Part shown: positions 59,578 to 64,000 of the stretch, piece by piece
Layout of the letters: the number at the start of each line of letters is the position of its first letter
How positions within the stretch are numbered: the stretch's first letter is position 1
Assembly (NCBI GenBank): GCA_024760905.1
Contig: CM045729.1
Span: 62,964,580-63,028,579 of the forward strand
Origin: Plotosus lineatus
Taxonomy: Eukaryota; Chordata; Actinopteri; Siluriformes; Plotosidae
Direction: 5' to 3'
DNA length: 64,000 nucleotides
The notes under the pieces: model-generated
Database searches by the model: none
Told to the model about the DNA's origin: nothing
The model's input: the letters and a program-made list of their open reading frames with translations, nothing else
Made by a program: the position numbers and the translations under genes

Positions 59578-60180
59578 TATTTACACAGGACTATAAAAAC
59601 TACTTAGAACAACCTAAAGCACATTGTGTGCAGCATGTGCAACTCTGCAGGTCAGTTAAAAAAAGACAAGACAATGGGCGCAAAGATCGTGTAGGGCCAA
59701 CCAGTACCCAATACGGATAGATGCAGAAGTTTGGATCTGCGTCAGTCCTATAGTGGCAGAAAATACTGCTCCCAATTCAGACTAAGGTCTGTTACTCAAG
59801 ATGTCCGGGATCCACCTGCAAAGAGAGGCGTTCAGCTTTCCCATAAGATGCTGAGGGCTGATGGTATTGCATGTTGAACTACAGTCTATTAACAGCATTC
59901 TAGTCAGGCATAAAGAGTGGTCGTTGATGGTGTCAACCATTGAACAGTTACAGTTATACATAGACTTCAGGGGGTCAGTGAAGGAGTAAAACTTGTTACA
60001 AGCCTCTCGAGGCACTTCATAATGATGACTGAGTGCAACCAGACCCCATTGAATCCTGTGCCTCAAAATAAGCGGGCAGCTGTTGAGAGCATCAGGATCG
60101 GAGGTATCGTTTTCACAGGCAGGGGGTGTTGTCATGTGTAGCCTGGATTCCCCACCACAAATAACACTTTAATTAATCAG
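59578..60180 (-). mobile_element. Rex1/L2-like LINE, RT fragment, split by Tc1
   Basis: The minus-strand frame includes RMLLIDCSSTCNTISPQHLM then SLCRWIPDILSNRP, corresponding to the RT block R.LFIDYSSAFNTI.P..L and the following W..DFL..RPQ motif. The region between this and the 3' end at 55231-55328 (including the catalytic ADD block) is largely deleted. Tc1 inserted at the resulting TA. Confidence 0.75.
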
Positions 60181-61444
60181 GTCTAGGCTCAGTAAAAGTT
60201 ACCAGTGACATGAAACCAGCTGACTACCAGAACCTATTGAATAAAGTTGTATCATCAATGGATTTTTTCTGTAATGGTTTGGGGAAAAAAAAAAAAAAAC
60301 TATTTTACTGTCTATTTCACTGTCCACATCTAGTGACTGATTTTTTCCACAGTCTATGTGAAATTTGTTGGGGTTTGTTTTATAATACAAATGCTATGTA
60401 AGTAGTGCTGAAACATTGTCATTTGTTTCAGGCCTCTTTTTGATGGCCGCCAGCTTTGTCACGAACCTTACCTTTTTGCTATTTAAACCTTTTTCCCTGT
60501 GGATTGGGGATATTTTTCTTTCCTCCCTGCCAGCACTGCCATCTGTGCCCTTCATTTTGCCAGTCACAAATATGAGGAAAATCCCCTACCACCTGTGCCT
60601 AGTCATTCGCTAAACCACCCCCCCCCCCCCCACACACACACACACACATAGGGAAAGATAGACAGTTAACACCCAGATAAGATTTATAGCTTGTCAGCAT
60701 ATTATGTTTTCAAGTTTAAAAAACAGCCACACATGAATATATTATGACCATCTGTATTCAACAACTTGAGAAGCTTTATGGTTTTATACTTATGGTAACG
60801 CCCATCCCACAATACTGACACATCCCTAACCTTTAACCCTCATAAAATTAAGCATATCTTATCGCTTTTATTCATTTAATGCAGTTCATAAAAAATTCAG
60901 ACAGAGATAATATTATTTAGAATTTCTGGTTAATGTCAATCAATAAAAAATTATTGAATTGGAAATTAATGTTTCCCTGAAATGTCAACAATCTGTAAAC
61001 AAAATGGAATAATTGATTTTACATACTGCAGATACAGGGCAATTATAGATAAAGAAGGAAAACTAAGATATTGGAACCAAACCAACCATGCCTTAAAATG
61101 CACAAATATTTCAAAATGCACATATTTTTTCACAATATATTATAAATAGATAGCAGTTTGAAGTATGCAGCTTTGTGACTATTGTATATTCTATACTTTT
61201 ATTTAGGAAATTGTTGAGGAAGTTGTTGCTATTTGCTGTCACAGTAAGCACTGGAGCTACTTGAGAGATAATGAGAATGATGTGCATGTTAAATATTGCT
61301 CAGCTACCAGCCAGTCAACCAGTACAGATAGTAAAATGTCCACATATTTAAGGAGAACTTCATGCACAAGGTGAAATACATTCCAAGGGTCTCTACAGGG
61401 TAATAGGTAATGATCTAAAGACATATCATTTATTATTTAATCCC
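60181..61444. other. No gene or clear repeat recognised
   Basis: AT-rich. A C run followed by (CA)n lies at 60618-60649. Confidence 0.4.
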
Positions 61445-61456
61445 AAGCCTATTAAG

Positions 61457-61777
61457 GGGGTAGTGCTGGTCTAGTGGTATAAGGCGCCGGATCGCTGATC
61501 CAAACGTTGGGGGTTCGAGTCCCACTCTCCACAAGGTTGTCACTGCCCCCCCCCCCCCCCCCCAGTGCAGCTAACTGGCTTATCAAAGGCCGGCCATGTC
61601 TTTCAGTGTCTATGTAGGCATGTAAAAGAACCACTGCTGACTTTCGACAAGAGTAGGCTGAAAAGCCCTGCGATGGCCAGGGTGTACTCTGCCCTCGCCC
61701 TGAGTTGGCTGGGATGGGCACCAGCCTCCCCACAATCCTAATTAGGATGAATCGGTTACAGAAAATGAACTGAACTG
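61457..61777 (+). repeat. SINE-A copy, type II tail, 12-bp TSD
   Basis: Head ggtagtgctggtctagtggt and a C run in the body, with the type II tail ending in tgaac repeats. Perfect duplication aagcctattaag (61445-61456, 61778-61789). Confidence 0.93.
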
Positions 61778-61789
61778 AAGCCTATTAAG

Positions 61790-62292
61790 TAATGCATTAA
61801 TGTATAGTAAGCATAGACATTAAACTGTCACTGCCTTTTTTGCCTAGAAAATATATACTGTAATGAATAAATTCCTTCAGGGAAACAGATTACACACTTT
61901 GAGTGTATACAGCAAAGGATGAAATACTGTACAGTACTTGAATCATTGACTCACCACCGAATCGAAAAACCGAACACCATGACATAAAGCAAACCGCTTG
62001 GTGAAGTCAGTTAAACAATCACTCAGTGTAAAATGTTTAAAGTCTGTTTATATAGACTGTGAGTATAAAGTGAAATAGGTGTGCTATAGTCAATGCTATA
62101 GTAAATCAGTTTTATGCTGGACAAGGACACATGTGTCTGATCTTTTCAAGAATTTAATTATGTGTTAATTAAATGGGGGGCAGCCATGAGATTTCATTCT
62201 GGGAACAATGCTTTATAAATTGCTTTACCCTATACAGTCATGAGAAAAATTATTCACACTCTTTTTAACTACATTTTTAATATAAATTAAGC
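61790..62292. other. No gene or clear repeat recognised
   Basis: Unique-looking sequence. Confidence 0.4.
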
Positions 62293-62293
62293 T

Positions 62294-62633
62294 GTCTGTC
62301 TGTCTTCCTTTCGGCTTTTTCCCCTTTACTCGGGAGTCGCCACAGCAAATCATCTGATTCGCACATTTGATTTGACAGAGGTTTTTTTTTTACGTCGGAT
62401 GCCCTTCCTGTCACAACCCTTTAGGGACAGAAACACGCTGACGACTTTGCAGCTACTCTTTACGAAAGTCAGCAATGGTTCTTTTACATGCCTCTCACCA
62501 TAGACAGTGACAGACATGGCCCGCCTTTGATAACCCAGTTAGCTGCACTGGGGGGGGGGGGGGGGGGGGGGAGGGGCAACCCTGTGGAGAGTGGGACTCG
62601 AACCCCCAACCTTTTGATCAGCGATCCAGCGCC
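62294..62633 (-). repeat. SINE-A copy, type I, tandem unit 1
   Basis: A reverse copy ending gcgatccagcgcc, so it lacks the last part of the head. It has a G run in the body. Confidence 0.9.
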
Positions 62634-62963
62634 TATGTCTGTCTGTCTTCCTTTCGGCTTTTTTCCCTTTCACTCGGGAGTCGCCACAGCGAATCATCTG
62701 ATTCGCACATTTGATTTGACAGAGATTTTTACGTCGATGCCCTTCCTGTCACAACCCTTTTAGCAAGGGACAGAAACACGCTGACGACTTTGCAGCTACT
62801 CTTTACGAAAGTCAGCAATCTTTCTTTTACATGCCTCTCACCATAGACAGTGAGGGACATGGCCCGCCTTTGATAACCCAGTTAGCCGCACTGGGGGGGA
62901 CAGTGACAACCCTGTGGAGAGTGGGACTCGAACCCCCAACCTTTTGATCAGCGATCCAGCGCC
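62634..62963 (-). repeat. SINE-A copy, type I, tandem unit 2
   Basis: The same orientation and the same head end point (gcgatccagcgcc) as unit 1; both are preceded by tgtctgtctgtcttcctt. The pair looks like a tandem duplication, although unit 1 carries a longer G run. Confidence 0.9.
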
Positions 62964-62978
62964 TAAGCTGCAGAAAAA

Positions 62979-63289
62979 GGGCAGTGGTGGCCTGGTGGAA
63001 AGAGCGCTGGATCGCTGATCTTAAGGTTGGGGGTTCGAGCCCCAATCTCCACAAGGTTGTCACTAAGTGGGTTATCAAAGGCCGGCCCTGTCTCTCACTG
63101 TCTATGGTGTGAGGTTGATGTAAAAGAACCATTGCTGACTTTTGTAAAGAGTAACTGCATAGCCGTCAGCGTGTTTCTGTCACTTGCTAAAGGGTTGTGT
63201 CAGGAAGGGCATCCGATGTACAAACCTACGCCAAATCAAACGACACCTGAAATAAGAAAAAAAGCCAAAAGGAAAAGAAGAAGAAGAAG
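62979..63289 (+). repeat. SINE-A copy, type I, inverted next to the tandem pair
   Basis: Head gggcagtggtggcctggtgg and tail ccaaaaggaaaagaagaag. The flanks ctaagctgc (62965-62973) and ctaagttgc (63290-63298) resemble a short target duplication. Confidence 0.9.
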
Positions 63290-63298
63290 CTAAGTTGC

Positions 63299-63480
63299 CG
63301 GAAAAAAATGTGTGAAAACTTACTGCTTGGACAGGATTTAGGACTTTAATTAGCAGTTAGGTGTTAATGATCACATGCCTTTGATTATCTGATCAGTAGT
63401 AAGAATGACCAACTGTTAAAGCAGACGTTTTTAGTAGTTTGCTGGTCTGGAACCTGCAGGTGTGTGTTAACAGCGTGAGA
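63299..63480. other. Unique-looking spacer
   Basis: Nothing recognised. Confidence 0.4.
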
Positions 63481-63482
63481 GA

Positions 63483-63612
63483 TTTCCTTTCGGCTTTTTC
63501 CCTTTATCAGCGGTCGCCACAGCGAATGATTCGCACGTTTGATTTGGCAGAGGTTTTTACATCGGATGCCCTTCCTGACACAACCCTTCAGCAAGGGACA
63601 GAAACACGCTGA
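63483..63612 (-). repeat. SINE-A fragment, type I tail
   Basis: tttcctttcggctttttccc to gacagaaacacgctgaag, then unrelated sequence (5' truncated). Confidence 0.85.
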
Positions 63613-64000
63613 AGACAGAGTGTTATAAGGAAAAACATAAGCAATGATTCTAGAGAAGCAGTTGTCCATCAGTCTAGGAAAAGCTATAATGGCATTTTTA
63701 AATGATTTAAGCCCATTAAGACTTAAATTGGACTAATATTTTAGCCACGTTCAGACTCAAATTGTCAGAGAAATTACAACAACTCAACAGCTCCGTCTGG
63801 GACTCTACAGGACTCGGCTAAGCATGTTATATGTTCACGTTTAAGTGCATGACAGTGAAACTGAGAAGGATCTGTTACAATTATGGCTTGTTTGGAGTAG
63901 TTGCTAGGGGAAAGAAAGCCCCTTCTCTATAAACAGAGTAACACAGCATGGCTGAAGTTTGTAGAGTTGCATGTGAACAAACCATAAGCCTTCTGAGCCA
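63613..64000. other. No gene or clear repeat recognised
   Basis: Unique-looking sequence to the window end. Confidence 0.4.

Overview
This window is non-coding, vertebrate-type genomic DNA with no complete host gene that I can support. The repeat content points to a ray-finned (teleost-like) fish. It has very long (TA)n, (TG)n and (GA)n microsatellites, several tRNA-derived SINE families, RTE and Rex1/L2-type LINE fragments, Tc1-like, pogo/Tigger-like and hAT DNA elements, a Ty3/Gypsy remnant and one degraded endogenous retrovirus. Nothing prokaryotic (operons, ribosome binding sites, CRISPR arrays) is present. The species assignment is an inference from repeat types.

Layout. 1-7.1 kb: SINEs, a composite pogo-like element, long (TA)n tracts and a 107-codon minus-strand reading frame split by a SINE (4.2-4.9 kb). 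7.1-14.5 kb: SINEs of two families, a 15-bp-TSD RTE tail insertion, a hAT MITE with a perfect 8-bp TSD, and a SINE array marked by three copies of one target site. 14.76-15.03 kb: the only CpG-rich, repeat-poor block, ending in a good splice donor, which is a candidate promoter plus first exon. 16.8-17.9 kb: an RTE-type reverse transcriptase open for 341 codons. 19.4-21.2 kb: Gypsy remnant. 21.3, 33.2 and 41.5 kb: three near-identical 787-789 bp pogo-like elements that keep a short helix-turn-helix reading frame. 26.8-27.0 kb: a 103-bp-arm near-perfect palindrome. 28.0 kb: a Rex1-like LINE piece. 35.4-39.6 kb: a minus-strand class I-type endogenous retrovirus with an 819-codon open pol frame that has lost its RNase H region in frame, an env start and a 3' LTR. 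40.9-42.5 kb: a hAT element carrying a pogo-like element. 50.7-52.9 kb: pogo-like, RTE and SINE copies. 55.2-60.2 kb: a LINE containing a Tc1-like element that itself contains SINEs and a pogo-like element. 61.4-63.6 kb: a SINE cluster.

How the parts relate. The commonest SINE (SINE-A, about 28 copies or fragments) occurs with two different 3' ends. One matches the 3' end of the RTE LINE copies in this same window. The other matches the 3' end of a second tRNA-SINE family (SINE-B). This suggests one SINE body mobilised by two LINE machineries. Several non-autonomous DNA elements have CAG-starting inverted repeats and TA target sites, and several sit at the edge of (TA)n tracts. Names such as SINE-A/B/C/D and PG1-PG6 are labels used only here.
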